The notes under the pieces were generated by a model, which saw only the letters and a program-made list of their open reading frames with translations, had not been told where the DNA came from and searched no databases. 64,000 nt of DNA from Bacilli bacterium (GTDB taxonomy: Bacteria; Bacillota_I; Bacilli_A; RF39; UBA660), in assembly GCA_900772095.1 (NCBI GenBank), contig CAAGQJ010000026.1, positions 24,643-88,642 of the forward strand. The letters run 5' to 3'. Of this stretch, positions 44,903 through 52,408 are shown in pieces. Position 1 is the first letter of the stretch; each line of letters begins with the position of its first letter. The position numbers and the translations under genes were made by a program.

Positions 44903-45082
44903 TCACTTGTTATTTATTAATTTGAATAATATTTCTCCACCAACCCATAGAACTGCTATAAACAGGAAGGCTCCTGCAATATTAGCAACAGTATTACTTA
45001 AAGTGAGTAATTGAGTAATAACAGTTAATACTATGTATAAACATAACACTAAGCCTATAATTTTAATAATAAATTTTTTCAT
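44903..45082 (-). CDS. Small membrane protein, 59 aa
   Basis: ATG 45082, TGA 44903. Two hydrophobic segments (FIIKIIGLVLCLYIVLTVI and VANIAGAFLFIAVLWVG) with a polar turn. It ends 2 bases before the start of the SPFH gene, so the two are probably co-translated and may be partners. Confidence 0.65.
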   Translation of the reverse strand: MKKFIIKIIGLVLCLYIVLTVITQLLTLSNTVANIAGAFLFIAVLWVGGEILFKLINNK

Positions 45083-45093
45083 ATTTATTCTAT

Positions 45094-45318
45094 TTAGTTA
45101 GTTTCATTTATTTCTCTTTTCCAAGTTGCAAGGACATTAAGTAACTTCTTTGTACTTTGGATTAAGGATGTTGTATCAGATGATTCTGGACATAGCTGCC
45201 AGTTCACTAATTCCCAACCTTCAGCCCCTTCTTTATTTAAAGTCCTTTCTATATTTATTGCTAAGTCTCTAGAAACCTTAAAAGTATAAGCTTCCAATTT
45301 GTATTTATATTTCTTCAT
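45094..45318 (-). CDS. DUF4177-like protein, 74 aa
   Basis: The family core is visible: YKLEAYTFKVSRD at the start, then LNKEGAEGWELVNW, the LN-x-x-G-x-x-GWELV signature. DUF4177 proteins are small, of unknown function, and often lie in mobile elements. Confidence 0.75.
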   Translation of the reverse strand: MKKYKYKLEAYTFKVSRDLAINIERTLNKEGAEGWELVNWQLCPESSDTTSLIQSTKKLLNVLATWKREINETN

Positions 45319-45321
45319 ATA

Positions 45322-45702
45322 CTACTTCTCTTTGTAAATATTACATGTTCCCTCATAGATAGTGTTAGTACTGTAAATGTCATTATATTGTGAAATGGAA
45401 ACCAATCCATTTGCCTTCATTTCCTTAAGAATTTTATCGTACACACTTTCTATTGCTCTTCTCTTCAATTGCTCCATGCCAGATTTGTCATGGCGATAGT
45501 ATTGCATTTCAAAGTTTGATATTGCAACTCTTGAATGAAGTTTAACAACTTGTGGCTTTATGTATCTAACCTCTATCTTTGGTTTGATGCCTAGTTTGTC
45601 AGCTAGCCATTGTTTCCATTTTGGCTTTACATCTTCTCCATCCAAACAAACAAGAAAGATGTAGATAAAGCTCATACTAAGATATAAAATTGTTATATTC
45701 AT
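45322..45702 (-). CDS. Membrane-anchored hypothetical protein, 126 aa
   Basis: An N-terminal hydrophobic segment (ITILYLSMSFIYIFLVCL) suggests a signal anchor, and a charged soluble domain follows with EMQYYRHDKSGMEQLKRRAI. Not recognised. Confidence 0.6.
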   Translation of the reverse strand: MNITILYLSMSFIYIFLVCLDGEDVKPKWKQWLADKLGIKPKIEVRYIKPQVVKLHSRVAISNFEMQYYRHDKSGMEQLKRRAIESVYDKILKEMKANGLVSISQYNDIYSTNTIYEGTCNIYKEK

Positions 45703-45705
45703 ACG

Positions 45706-46086
45706 CTACTTCTTATCGAATTTATTACCAACTCTTTCTATCTTACCAACTTCCAGAACATGTGGAAGCAAATAAAGAGGTTCATTCTCGCTGGCTGCCA
45801 CAAAAGCATAGTCCTCTTCTGCCCAAAACACTTCGGCTGTAGGCTTATACCCTACGAAATGTATTAGGTCGTGCTCCCAAATTTCATTGCCTTCGCAGTC
45901 TTTCAGTCCTGTGAACTGACAGACAGTAGCAGGGTCTACCTGATAAGTGATATTTCGGTTCAGCATACTTTCTTTCTGGCGATTTTCGATGATGTATGTA
46001 TTACCATTCTCTTCGTAGAAATATCCGCAAACCCATCCTTTTCCGTCAAGACGTTTAGCCTTGAACTTGATACTTTCTATCTTCAT
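45706..46086 (-). CDS. YopX family protein
   Basis: 126 residues. The YopX core reads DPATVCQFTGLKDCEGNEIW followed by EHDLI, with an N-terminal strand pair KGWVCGYFYEENGNTYII. YopX-type proteins are common in phages and prophages of Firmicutes and Bacteroidetes; the function is unknown. GC is higher than in the replication block, suggesting later acquisition. Confidence 0.85.
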   Translation of the reverse strand: MKIESIKFKAKRLDGKGWVCGYFYEENGNTYIIENRQKESMLNRNITYQVDPATVCQFTGLKDCEGNEIWEHDLIHFVGYKPTAEVFWAEEDYAFVAASENEPLYLLPHVLEVGKIERVGNKFDKK

Positions 46087-46088
46087 AT

Positions 46089-46298
46089 CTATTTTGCTTT
46101 AACGTTATACACTCCATCAATTACCTCCACATCATAACAATCTGGACAATAATGCTTACCATCAATCATTTCCCAATCAGAGTAGTCACTAATATCAACT
46201 TCTTTGTTGCTGAATAGAGCAGAGCAAGTATCTGTACCGCAAAATACTTCTCCGCATCTATCGCAAACAATCTGATACATTGTTATTGGTCTATACAT
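46089..46298 (-). CDS. Zinc-ribbon protein, 69 aa
   Basis: CDRC (12-15) and CPDC (about 51-54) with YC before it form a four-cysteine ribbon; CGTDTC adds two more. The start MYRPITMYQIV may be trimmed to the second Met. Probable nucleic-acid-binding or adaptor protein of accessory type. Confidence 0.65.
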   Translation of the reverse strand: MYRPITMYQIVCDRCGEVFCGTDTCSALFSNKEVDISDYSDWEMIDGKHYCPDCYDVEVIDGVYNVKAK

Positions 46299-46307
46299 AA
46301 GCTATTC

Positions 46308-46487
46308 TTATTTAAGTTCTACTGGTTCATCCTCCCAAGATAGTTCTCTTCCGATAAGTTTCTTGATGCTACCTGATGGAAGACCTACATAAGAGAGCAT
46401 TGGTATCCATATACAATCATGTGCTCTATAAGGCTTTCCTTCATAGATAGCTTCAAGTCCACTTTTATCAACTGCTACCCATGCCAT
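46308..46487 (-). CDS. Small hypothetical protein, 59 aa
   Basis: ATG 46487, TAA 46308. Reads MAWVAVDKSGLEAIYEGKPY, then WIPMLSYVGLPSGSIKKLIG. This pattern recurs in Bacteroides phage accessory regions. The function is unknown. Confidence 0.65.
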   Translation of the reverse strand: MAWVAVDKSGLEAIYEGKPYRAHDCIWIPMLSYVGLPSGSIKKLIGRELSWEDEPVELK

Positions 46488-46490
46488 AAC

Positions 46491-46733
46491 TTATTCCTCC
46501 AATTTTGGTCTCCAGTATTTTTGCCCGCAGTACTCTTCCCTACATAGCTCTCTACTGTTCTGATACTCACAATTAGAACAACTTCGCTCGCTTGGATTCC
46601 ACAGCATGAAATAAATTGCATTACGAAAACCTTGTTCATATATCTCTTGTTCGAATGCACCAAAATCATCCTGATAAGCTCCTTCTTCTTTTGCTTGTTG
46701 AATTATTTCATCTATTTTTTCATTAATTTCCAT
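46491..46733 (-). CDS. Cysteine-containing hypothetical protein, 80 aa
   Basis: Helical acidic N-terminus (EINEKIDEIIQQAKEEG). The C-terminal half has CSNC, then C and YCGQ, spaced like a zinc site. It lies 3 bases from both neighbours. Unrecognised. Confidence 0.6.
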   Translation of the reverse strand: MEINEKIDEIIQQAKEEGAYQDDFGAFEQEIYEQGFRNAIYFMLWNPSERSCSNCEYQNSRELCREEYCGQKYWRPKLEE

Positions 46734-46735
46734 AA

Positions 46736-47119
46736 CTATTCCTCTTCTTTTATACCAAATGGAGTTCCATCTGCAAATGTATATTCTTTAAAAGCATCTG
46801 AATAATTAATATTATTATCAACATCTGTTATAAAACTATATTCGATTTCTCCTATCAGTTTAGTATATCCAATTGGTTGATGCTTTTGCATTTCATTCCA
46901 GCACTCTTCTGCGTCCTTGAAAGGGCGATATTTTGGTTCTGGTTTGACGCGAAAAGCTTGGGGATTATTTATAAGAGTTTCAAGAAGTATCCCATCCTCG
47001 TCACTATTTATATCTACCCATTCATTAACAAGAGCTGCAAATTGAACAGTTTTACCTTCTGCTAATGCTTGAAGAATAGGCATTATTTTATCAATATCTT
47101 TTTTATAAATTTTCTCCAT
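46736..47119 (-). CDS. Hypothetical accessory protein, 127 aa
   Basis: Contains WVDINSDEDGILLETLINNP, then FRVKPEPKYRPFKDAEECW, a combination common in small phage accessory proteins (a repeat-like domain followed by FKDAEECWxEM). No assigned function. Confidence 0.65.
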   Translation of the reverse strand: MEKIYKKDIDKIMPILQALAEGKTVQFAALVNEWVDINSDEDGILLETLINNPQAFRVKPEPKYRPFKDAEECWNEMQKHQPIGYTKLIGEIEYSFITDVDNNINYSDAFKEYTFADGTPFGIKEEE

Positions 47120-47122
47120 ACT

Positions 47123-47458
47123 CTAACCGTTTAAATTATTCTTATAAAATTCCGGAACTTTATTAACTTCCCACCAAGAACCTCCTTCATCGCCACGAGA
47201 TACAATCCATACCGGCTCCTTAGTATCTTTATCTTGACAATATACTGTACCTTGAACTTCTTCCTGCATGAAGGGAGAATCTACTTCAAAATCTAAGTCT
47301 TCTAGAGTAGTGTAGACTCTACAGGAAACAGCATCTCTTCCTCCACCATAGAATCTAGCAGCAAATTCATAATCATTGCACAAGTCTATTTTGAGTATTT
47401 CTAGATTGTTCTTTTCGACAATTTCTAGAATTGATTTTTTAACATTTATTTTACACAT
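47123..47458 (-). CDS. Hypothetical protein, 111 aa
   Basis: Soluble beta-rich protein (YEFAARFYGGGRDAVSCRVY; VWIVSRGDEGGSWW). Its ATG overlaps the TAA of the 45-aa gene (TAATG). Unrecognised. Confidence 0.6.
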   Translation of the reverse strand: MCKINVKKSILEIVEKNNLEILKIDLCNDYEFAARFYGGGRDAVSCRVYTTLEDLDFEVDSPFMQEEVQGTVYCQDKDTKEPVWIVSRGDEGGSWWEVNKVPEFYKNNLNG

Positions 47459-47595
47459 TATTCATCCTTCAACTCTTTAAGGGCTTTGTTTAAATACATT
47501 ATAGCTTCAGTTCTTTGAGAACTTATAAGCCAATTCATAGAGTTCAAAATCTCAATAGAATTGTTAATGTATTCTTTAGAGTTTTTTATACTCAT
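47458..47595 (-). CDS. Small hypothetical protein, 45 aa
   Basis: ATG 47595, TAA 47458. A single helix-rich chain (MSIKNSKEYINNSIEILNSM) ending LNKALKELKDE. Overlapping start-stop junctions on both sides show it belongs to a coupled gene string. Confidence 0.6.
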   Translation of the reverse strand: MSIKNSKEYINNSIEILNSMNWLISSQRTEAIMYLNKALKELKDE

Positions 47596-47702
47596 TGTTT
47601 ATTCTCTTTATGATATTTATGAAGTTTGTTTAAATCTAATTCCATTTGAATGACTTCTCCTGTATCTTCATCAACAAAATCTTCTTTATAAATATTATTC
47701 AT
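47592..47702 (-). CDS. Very small hypothetical protein, 36 aa
   Basis: ATG 47702, TGA 47592 overlapping the next ATG (ATGA). Acidic start YKEDFVDEDTGEVIQM, then a helix. Its size makes it uncertain, but the junctions and coding look support it. Confidence 0.5.
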   Translation of the reverse strand: MNNIYKEDFVDEDTGEVIQMELDLNKLHKYHKENKQ

Positions 47703-47860
47703 TGTTTATCTTCCTTTGTATTACATGTTGCTTGGTCTCCTTCATAATAAGGAGCGCCAACTTTAGGTAATATATAAGTATTCCTATTACAGGAACATTG
47801 CATTACCCAAGGTGCGTTTACCCTTCCACATCTGGGGCATATCCATCCTTCTTGTGCCAT
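47699..47860 (-). CDS. Small zinc-ribbon protein, 53 aa
   Basis: ATG 47860, TGA 47699. WICPRCGRVNAPWVMQCSC gives a CxxC...CxC ribbon at 8-24, as in rubredoxin-like short fingers. It overlaps the 36-aa gene by 4 bases. Confidence 0.65.
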   Translation of the reverse strand: MAQEGWICPRCGRVNAPWVMQCSCNRNTYILPKVGAPYYEGDQATCNTKEDKQ

Positions 47861-47867
47861 ATTCTTT

Positions 47868-48122
47868 TTATTTTTTAAAAACTACCGCAGAATCTACTGG
47901 TGTATTCCCTTCATACGTGATACGTAATTCAGTTTTACCTTTATATACATCAATTGCTCGTGGTCTACTATTTATGTATCCAATAATAAGTGTTAAGCCA
48001 AGTATAAATCCTACATAAGATATTATAACACCTATTTTTTCATCAGATTCATGTATGATTGCTATTCCTAAACAAATAACAAGAATTACAAGAAGGATTC
48101 CCAATATTAACCAAATTATCAT
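47868..48122 (-). CDS. Small membrane protein, 84 aa
   Basis: Two membrane segments at 1-22 (IIWLILGILLVILVICLGIA) and about 29-50 (GVIISYVGFILGLTLIIGY), with a C-terminal soluble tail with strands. Unknown; holin-like in shape, but the lysis genes are elsewhere. Confidence 0.65.
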   Translation of the reverse strand: MIIWLILGILLVILVICLGIAIIHESDEKIGVIISYVGFILGLTLIIGYINSRPRAIDVYKGKTELRITYEGNTPVDSAVVFKK

Positions 48123-48137
48123 ATTTTTTTTGCTTTA

Positions 48138-48161
48138 CCCTCTCCATTTTACAGGAGAGGG
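48138..48161 (-). other. Intercistronic stem-loop, 8 bp
   Basis: Arms 48138-48145 and 48154-48161 pair perfectly with an 8-nt loop, a few bases after the stop of the 162-aa gene. An A-run, not a U-run, follows on the minus strand, so it is not a classical terminator. Similar hairpins recur at 48675-48688 and 49298-49307. Confidence 0.6.
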
Positions 48162-48168
48162 CGGTTAA

Positions 48169-48657
48169 TTAATCTTTTTTCGGCTTAATACCCCATGCAA
48201 GGCATCCGAATCTAATGTCTGTATCAATGTTTGAGCCATCAAAAACTCTCTCTTCTCCACAAATAGACATTAGGGTAATACCTATAGGCAATGAAGGATA
48301 AAGATATAGTGGAATCAAACGAAGTCCAAGAGTATTTTTCTCGTTGGCAACCCTCTTATCAAATTCCTCCTTTGTAAGATTTCCCTTGTCTAATTCAGAT
48401 TGCAAATAAGAAATTTCTTCCTCAATATCTTCTTCGGATTGCCAACTTCCAAAATGCAAAGCCTTACACTGACTTTCCGTAAGAGCATTCCAATCAATAT
48501 CTTTCTTAAACTGTTCTTGAACTTTTTGCCAAGCATCATTGAGACTTTCCTTTTTAAATTCTTCGTTCCACTTTTTATATACTTGGGTACACGCAATTTG
48601 ATTTGCGAGCCATTTTAAAGTATTATTAACTTTGTTTTCTAATGAAATTTGTTCCAT
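48169..48657 (-). CDS. Hypothetical protein, 162 aa
   Basis: The helical N-terminal half is rich in Trp and Lys (AWQKVQEQFKKDIDWNALTE); the later part (GLRLIPLYLYPSLPIGITL) is hydrophobic but short for a membrane span. Ends CLAWGIKPKKD. Unrecognised. Confidence 0.6.
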   Translation of the reverse strand: MEQISLENKVNNTLKWLANQIACTQVYKKWNEEFKKESLNDAWQKVQEQFKKDIDWNALTESQCKALHFGSWQSEEDIEEEISYLQSELDKGNLTKEEFDKRVANEKNTLGLRLIPLYLYPSLPIGITLMSICGEERVFDGSNIDTDIRFGCLAWGIKPKKD

Positions 48658-48674
48658 ATTACTTATATTTATAT

Positions 48675-48688
48675 ATCCTTTACAGGAT
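48675..48688 (-). other. Intercistronic stem-loop, 5 bp
   Basis: ATCCT/AGGAT with a 4-nt loop, immediately downstream of the 71-aa gene stop and followed by an AT-rich leader into the next ATG. Same position as the neighbouring intercistronic hairpins. Confidence 0.45.
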
Positions 48689-48697
48689 GGTTAGTTA

Positions 48698-48913
48698 CTA
48701 AAGCTCATCAAACTCTTTTTGCAATCTCTGTTTTGTTTCATTCAGAAGCTGCTTGAATTTAGTCTCAAATTCCTTATCACACTGTGATAGCCCCCAAAGG
48801 GCATCAGCAAGTTTACCATTGTATGAATTTGAAGACATAGCTAAGAGTTCATCTACTTTAGGAATCAAACTCTTGGCTAAGATATTTGCTCTTTCTAATT
48901 TATCTATATTCAT
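48698..48913 (-). CDS. Hypothetical helical protein, 71 aa
   Basis: All-helical (MNIDKLERANILAKSLIPKV, FKQLLNETKQRLQKEFDEL). Possibly a small coiled-coil partner. Unrecognised. Confidence 0.6.
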   Translation of the reverse strand: MNIDKLERANILAKSLIPKVDELLAMSSNSYNGKLADALWGLSQCDKEFETKFKQLLNETKQRLQKEFDEL

Positions 48914-48945
48914 ATTACTATCTATTTATACCTTTTAAAGGATGG

Positions 48946-49122
48946 TTAATCAACTAATTCTGCTCCGAGATAGTCATAAAAAGAATCATCATGACCTTCC
49001 GGAACAAAATCTTTATGCCATAATTCCCAAGGGTCTGTAGCATACCCTCTTTGGTCTATATAAGGGTAATTTACATGATGTATTTCTTCATATACATTAT
49101 TTCGATATTTTACTATCCACAT
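48946..49122 (-). CDS. Small hypothetical protein, 58 aa
   Basis: ATG 49122, TAA 48946. Reads MWIVKYRNNVYEEIHHVNYP, then TDPWELWHKDFVPEG. Acidic end. Unrecognised accessory protein. Confidence 0.6.
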   Translation of the reverse strand: MWIVKYRNNVYEEIHHVNYPYIDQRGYATDPWELWHKDFVPEGHDDSFYDYLGAELVD

Positions 49123-49128
49123 CATACT

Positions 49129-49284
49129 CTATCTATTTATGCCCGAAGGCAGTTCACTAATCAGAATCACGTTATCATTTGTTACGTTGATTCCCTTAAC
49201 TATCTCTACTTTGTCTCCATGCTGAAAGCAGACCTTTCGTTTGCCTAGAGAACTCAATACTTTTGCTACTTGTTCTGATGTCAT
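49129..49284 (-). CDS. Small hypothetical protein, 51 aa
   Basis: ATG 49284, TAG 49129. Reads MTSEQVAKVLSSLGKRKVCF and ends ISELPSGINR. The ELPSG codons contain a GCC-TTCG-GGC hairpin (49141-49150) identical to the intercistronic one at 49298, suggesting a C-terminal fragment has been copied between genes. Confidence 0.6.
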   Translation of the reverse strand: MTSEQVAKVLSSLGKRKVCFQHGDKVEIVKGINVTNDNVILISELPSGINR

Positions 49285-49297
49285 ATTTTTAAATTAT

Positions 49298-49307
49298 GCC
49301 CGAAGGC
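49298..49307 (-). other. Intercistronic UUCG-tetraloop hairpin
   Basis: GCC-TTCG-GGC on the minus strand, 2 bases after the stop of the 51-aa gene at 49310, repeated exactly at 49141-49150. C(UUCG)G loops are unusually stable. Confidence 0.55.
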
Positions 49308-49309
49308 GG

Positions 49310-49465
49310 TTAGGATTTAACTATATAAAGTTGTTCATAAACAGTAGATTTCACAACAATAGGTTCATAACCTAAGTCGTTATCATCTACCTTGATGGCA
49401 ATTTCCATATCTCCATCTTCATCATAAACATCTTGAAGTTGTTGAATAAATTCACTTATAAGCAT
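49310..49465 (-). CDS. Hypothetical protein, 51 aa
   Basis: The start at the ATG 49465 (MLISEFIQQLQDVYDEDGDM) avoids overlap with the upstream gene; a longer frame reaches 49498. It belongs to a common small phage family of helix-plus-strand proteins (QQLQ...IAIKVDDND) of unknown role. Confidence 0.6.
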   Translation of the reverse strand: MLISEFIQQLQDVYDEDGDMEIAIKVDDNDLGYEPIVVKSTVYEQLYIVKS

Positions 49466-49472
49466 ACTATTA

Positions 49473-49745
49473 CTAATGTAAATAAATATTTTTATCACCT
49501 AAATCTTTTAATACTATATCCTTACACTTTTGGCAAAGAAATTTGTTTCCCAAGCCTTTGTCAAAACACACTAAAGAAATAAAATCTTCTGGTTGGAATT
49601 TGTGCCCACAGCAAAAGCAAGTCTTTTGTACTGACAAATTAGAACTCTCACGCAACTCTTTAAAATGAGCAAACGTCCCAAAGTAATGTCCTTCTTCACA
49701 CCCTACAGCTTTGTAGACTTTCTTAGTTATTTTTACTACTTCCAT
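49473..49745 (-). CDS. Zinc-ribbon hypothetical protein, 90 aa
   Basis: The C-terminal half has CFCCGHKF and CQKC about 30 residues later, a four-cysteine ribbon. The N-terminal half (VVKITKKVYKAVGC) is beta-rich. Unrecognised accessory protein. Confidence 0.65.
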   Translation of the reverse strand: MEVVKITKKVYKAVGCEEGHYFGTFAHFKELRESSNLSVQKTCFCCGHKFQPEDFISLVCFDKGLGNKFLCQKCKDIVLKDLGDKNIYLH

Positions 49746-49747
49746 AC

Positions 49748-50131
49748 CTACACCTCCATTTCGTGATTAATACCAAGACCGAAGAGAAGATGCTGTAAAT
49801 CTGACACATTATTGATGTTACTACGCAACAGATTTCTTCCTATGTAAGCATTCCAAACATAACCAGTTTGGCTTGACAAGCCTACTCCTGCACCTTCTTC
49901 ATTTGGAGACCAGTAGAATCCATGACTAAGTTTCCATCCATTTTTCTCCAAAATCTCTGGAGTGAGAGGAATCGGATATAACACCCCAATATAATCATAT
50001 AGATTTCCATCCATATCTTCTAATGATAAGGCATTGTTTGTAGAGCAAACATATACTTTTACATACTTTTTTATTGTGGTTTTTGGTATATAGTGAAAAA
50101 CCAAATCTCCTGGAATATATAACTCATCCAT
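49748..50131 (-). CDS. Bacteroides-phage accessory protein, 127 aa
   Basis: I choose the ATG at 50131 (MDELYIPGDLVFHYIPKT), because the longer frame to 50164 runs into the 53-aa gene. YPIPLTPEILEKNGWKLSHG and the end SDLQHLLFGLGINHEMEV are typical of a family widespread in Bacteroides prophages. The function is unknown. Confidence 0.75.
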   Translation of the reverse strand: MDELYIPGDLVFHYIPKTTIKKYVKVYVCSTNNALSLEDMDGNLYDYIGVLYPIPLTPEILEKNGWKLSHGFYWSPNEEGAGVGLSSQTGYVWNAYIGRNLLRSNINNVSDLQHLLFGLGINHEMEV

Positions 50132-50144
50132 ACACTTTACTTTT

Positions 50145-50306
50145 CTAAAGATGAATATATCCATTTACTTCACACAGAACCTTTTCTAGCAGGTTCTTTA
50201 GAATCTTCAATTCATCATTTGAATATGTAGCTATAGGATAACCATCAAGGGTAGTATCACCAAAGAAACTACGGCTTATCTTTAATGAGTATTTATCCTT
50301 TTTCAT
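50145..50306 (-). CDS. Small hypothetical protein, 53 aa
   Basis: ATG 50306, TAG 50145. Reads MKKDKYSLKISRSFFGDTTL and ends VLCEVNGYIHL. It overlaps the stop of the 132-aa gene by 4 bases (ATGA). Confidence 0.6.
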   Translation of the reverse strand: MKKDKYSLKISRSFFGDTTLDGYPIATYSNDELKILKNLLEKVLCEVNGYIHL

Positions 50307-50701
50307 TGTTCACCTCCTTCCTTTGGAAGTAAATCTTCAATATAGAGCCAACGAGATACGTGAGCACCTTTATACCATTCTCTCCAAATACAAGCATCGT
50401 TACCATTTGGCATATACTTTATATGATGATAAATAGGCTTTCCATACTCATAGGTTGTTTCCAACAGGAGATTCTTCGCTCTCTTTGGCACTTCGCTAGC
50501 AGGATGCCACAAATCTTTCAATAGCTCATTGACAGCCCACTTAGCACCTGTAATAAATGAATTTTCAATTAAGTCAGTTTCTGCATCAACTTCTTCTTCA
50601 AAGCATTGCATGGGAGTGCCAAGAGTACTACCATGCATAGATGCTATAAGCTTAAATCTGTGAAGGTTTGCAGCTTCTTCTATTTTCTTATCGTCTATCA
50701 T
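50303..50701 (-). CDS. Bacteroides-phage accessory protein, 132 aa
   Basis: Has FITGAKWAVNELLKDLWHPA, then SEVPKRAKNLLLETTYEYG, the FxxGAxWA...LWHPASEVP pattern found in many Bacteroides phage proteins. The role is unknown. A structured RNA element (50722-50809) lies directly upstream. Confidence 0.72.
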   Translation of the reverse strand: MIDDKKIEEAANLHRFKLIASMHGSTLGTPMQCFEEEVDAETDLIENSFITGAKWAVNELLKDLWHPASEVPKRAKNLLLETTYEYGKPIYHHIKYMPNGNDACIWREWYKGAHVSRWLYIEDLLPKEGGEQ

Positions 50702-50721
50702 ATTTTTTTTAATTTATAATG

Positions 50722-50809
50722 ACCTCCACGACCAGTATTGTGCTGGGGCTAAGAAGGTATATGGGCATAAAGCCTTAACTTACTTTTGCTCATTCTGTGT
50801 CGTGGAAGT
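50722..50809 (-). ncRNA. Structured three-way-junction RNA element
   Basis: Outer stem 50800-50809/50722-50731 (10 bp; the single G-U pair exists only on the minus strand). Inside are a hairpin at 50732-50746 (CCAG/CTGG, 7-nt loop) and a stem 50773-50782/50750-50757 with a 2-nt bulge. The 88-nt size fits a riboswitch or ribozyme-scale element. It lies between two minus-strand genes and would be the 5' leader of the 132-aa gene. No known class recognised. Confidence 0.5.
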
Positions 50810-51852
50810 TATATTTTATTTAGATTTTTTTTTGTACCTAAAAGATGCTCGTTGCCTTTATAAGGAATACACTCTGCGTATATTTCGCCTCCTACTGCAT
50901 GATAGAAGTCACGTTGTTCACCACTTGATGATACACGATGTTCTGTATAAGCATATTGGCACAATTCCCACCCTCTATTGTTGTATTTCCCTATGTATTT
51001 CATCAAACACAAGTCCATAGGCTTAAACTCGCACTTTGGCTTCAAATCAACAACTTCTTTCTTTCCGGCATCCCAAGCCTTGCCTTCCTTTGCTAGAGCA
51101 TTAAAGAGATGCTGTTTCTCTTCTTCTGTAGCGAACCTTGTTTTACTTTCTATAATAGTATTTGATGGAAGAGTGCAATCGTAGCTATTTTCCAAATTAC
51201 ATATATGCAAATTACTTCCCCCTATTGGCTTATAACAATAACATATATCTATGTTTTTCTGAGGCTTTTTGTTTATATAAATAATACCACTAATCCCGTC
51301 TGTTGCATACAATATATCCCCATCCTTGAACTCTGGCTGAGTCTTCTCTACTTCAAGGGTCTGACGATTGAGTTTACCATCCAACTTCTCTTCGAGATCT
51401 TCAAAATAATTTTCAACATTGCCTCTGTCATTTATTTTACTAAAGTTACTAGTATAATAACTTCTATCAATTACTAATGTTCTATCCTCATAAGTACTTA
51501 GGCTATATTTACCTTGAAATTTAGTATAATTTTCATCTATGAATTTTTCAAAGATGACTCTTTGTCCTACCCCTACAAGAACATCACCTTTTTTCCAACC
51601 AAATTTATACCAGTTACGCATTTCCTTTGATGGAAAAATAATACATTCTCCACCATCAAACATATTGCCAAATTTAATTAATGTACATTCTCCAGACTGT
51701 GTTAAACCAAATTTTGAAGTACAGAAGTTTATTTTAAAAATTTCATCTGTTACTGCTTCAAAACTACATTTGCCATGGATCATAGAATACAATTTAGTAC
51801 CTCTTGGTTTATCCCTTAGGATTTCTGCTATATTAATTTCTTTCATACTCAT
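50809..51852 (-). CDS. Conserved Bacteroides mobile-element protein, 347 aa
   Basis: Two similar halves, each a beta-rich domain. The middle has TRFATEEEKQHLFNALAKEG followed by KAWDAGKKEV, a signature I know from many Bacteroides phage and mobile-element proteins of unknown function. The end has GGEIYAECIPYKGNEHLLGT. Cytosolic, no enzyme motif. Confidence 0.75.
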   Translation of the reverse strand: MSMKEINIAEILRDKPRGTKLYSMIHGKCSFEAVTDEIFKINFCTSKFGLTQSGECTLIKFGNMFDGGECIIFPSKEMRNWYKFGWKKGDVLVGVGQRVIFEKFIDENYTKFQGKYSLSTYEDRTLVIDRSYYTSNFSKINDRGNVENYFEDLEEKLDGKLNRQTLEVEKTQPEFKDGDILYATDGISGIIYINKKPQKNIDICYCYKPIGGSNLHICNLENSYDCTLPSNTIIESKTRFATEEEKQHLFNALAKEGKAWDAGKKEVVDLKPKCEFKPMDLCLMKYIGKYNNRGWELCQYAYTEHRVSSSGEQRDFYHAVGGEIYAECIPYKGNEHLLGTKKNLNKI

Positions 51853-51962
51853 TATTAATTATACCAAGCATCACTTGGTGTAGTTGTTGTATTATAGTTA
51901 TTAGTAGAGTCTGAATCAATAGGATTCAGACCTACAAACTTATTCTCATATTCCCTGATTTC

Positions 51963-52145
51963 TTATTTAAGTGTTATTACTAAAGCTGAGAACATAGTTA
52001 GTATCAGTAGTTCAAAGAGAACTACAGGATACCAGCCATAGAAAGTTACTATACCATGAATAAGCCAATTAGTATAATAGCCTATCCATGTTACAGTAAC
52101 TAATATTAACGCTATACATATAATAGCTGTAATCTTTATATCCAT
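51963..52145 (-). CDS. Small membrane protein, 60 aa
   Basis: Two membrane segments: ITAIICIALILVTVTWIGYY and VVLFELLILTMFSALVI. The frame continues past its TAA (51963) for 35 more codons without interruption to a second TAA at 51855, ending in a polar Asn/Thr-rich tail. The gene may once have been longer, or readthrough may occur. Confidence 0.65.
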   Translation of the reverse strand: MDIKITAIICIALILVTVTWIGYYTNWLIHGIVTFYGWYPVVLFELLILTMFSALVITLK

Positions 52146-52146
52146 A

Positions 52147-52293
52147 CTAAGTATTCATAAGATTCATAGTATGCTCATTATATGCCAATGAGTACTGAAT
52201 GTTATACCACTTGAAGACCTGAATAAAAGATCTATTCATCATATTATTCTGAGAGGCAAATCTAAGCATTGCCTGTAAATCTGATTTATCCAT
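52147..52293 (-). CDS. Small hypothetical protein, 48 aa
   Basis: ATG 52293, TAG 52147. Reads MDKSDLQAMLRFASQNNMMN, then IQVFKWYNIQYSLAYNEH. Helical. It lies 1 base from the membrane-protein gene. Confidence 0.6.
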   Translation of the reverse strand: MDKSDLQAMLRFASQNNMMNRSFIQVFKWYNIQYSLAYNEHTMNLMNT

Positions 52294-52294
52294 A

Positions 52295-52408
52295 TTATCT
52301 GTTATTTAAAAGGTTTTGTAACTCTATCATCTCATCTTCAGATAACCAAACGTCTTTCTGATTAAGATATAGATGATATACTTTATCTTCTTTGATTATT
52401 TTAATCAT
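52295..52408 (-). CDS. Very small hypothetical protein, 37 aa
   Basis: ATG 52408, TAA 52295. Reads MIKIIKEDKVYHLYLNQKDV, ending EMIELQNLLNNR. It overlaps the previous gene's stop by 4 bases. Short but well placed. Confidence 0.5.
   Translation of the reverse strand: MIKIIKEDKVYHLYLNQKDVWLSEDEMIELQNLLNNR

Noticed and set aside
46475..46669. 64-codon minus-strand frame overlapping the 80-aa gene
   Set aside because: The 80-aa frame at 46491-46733 has a helical start and zinc-like cysteines and abuts its neighbours, while this frame overlaps the real 59-aa gene and has no such support.
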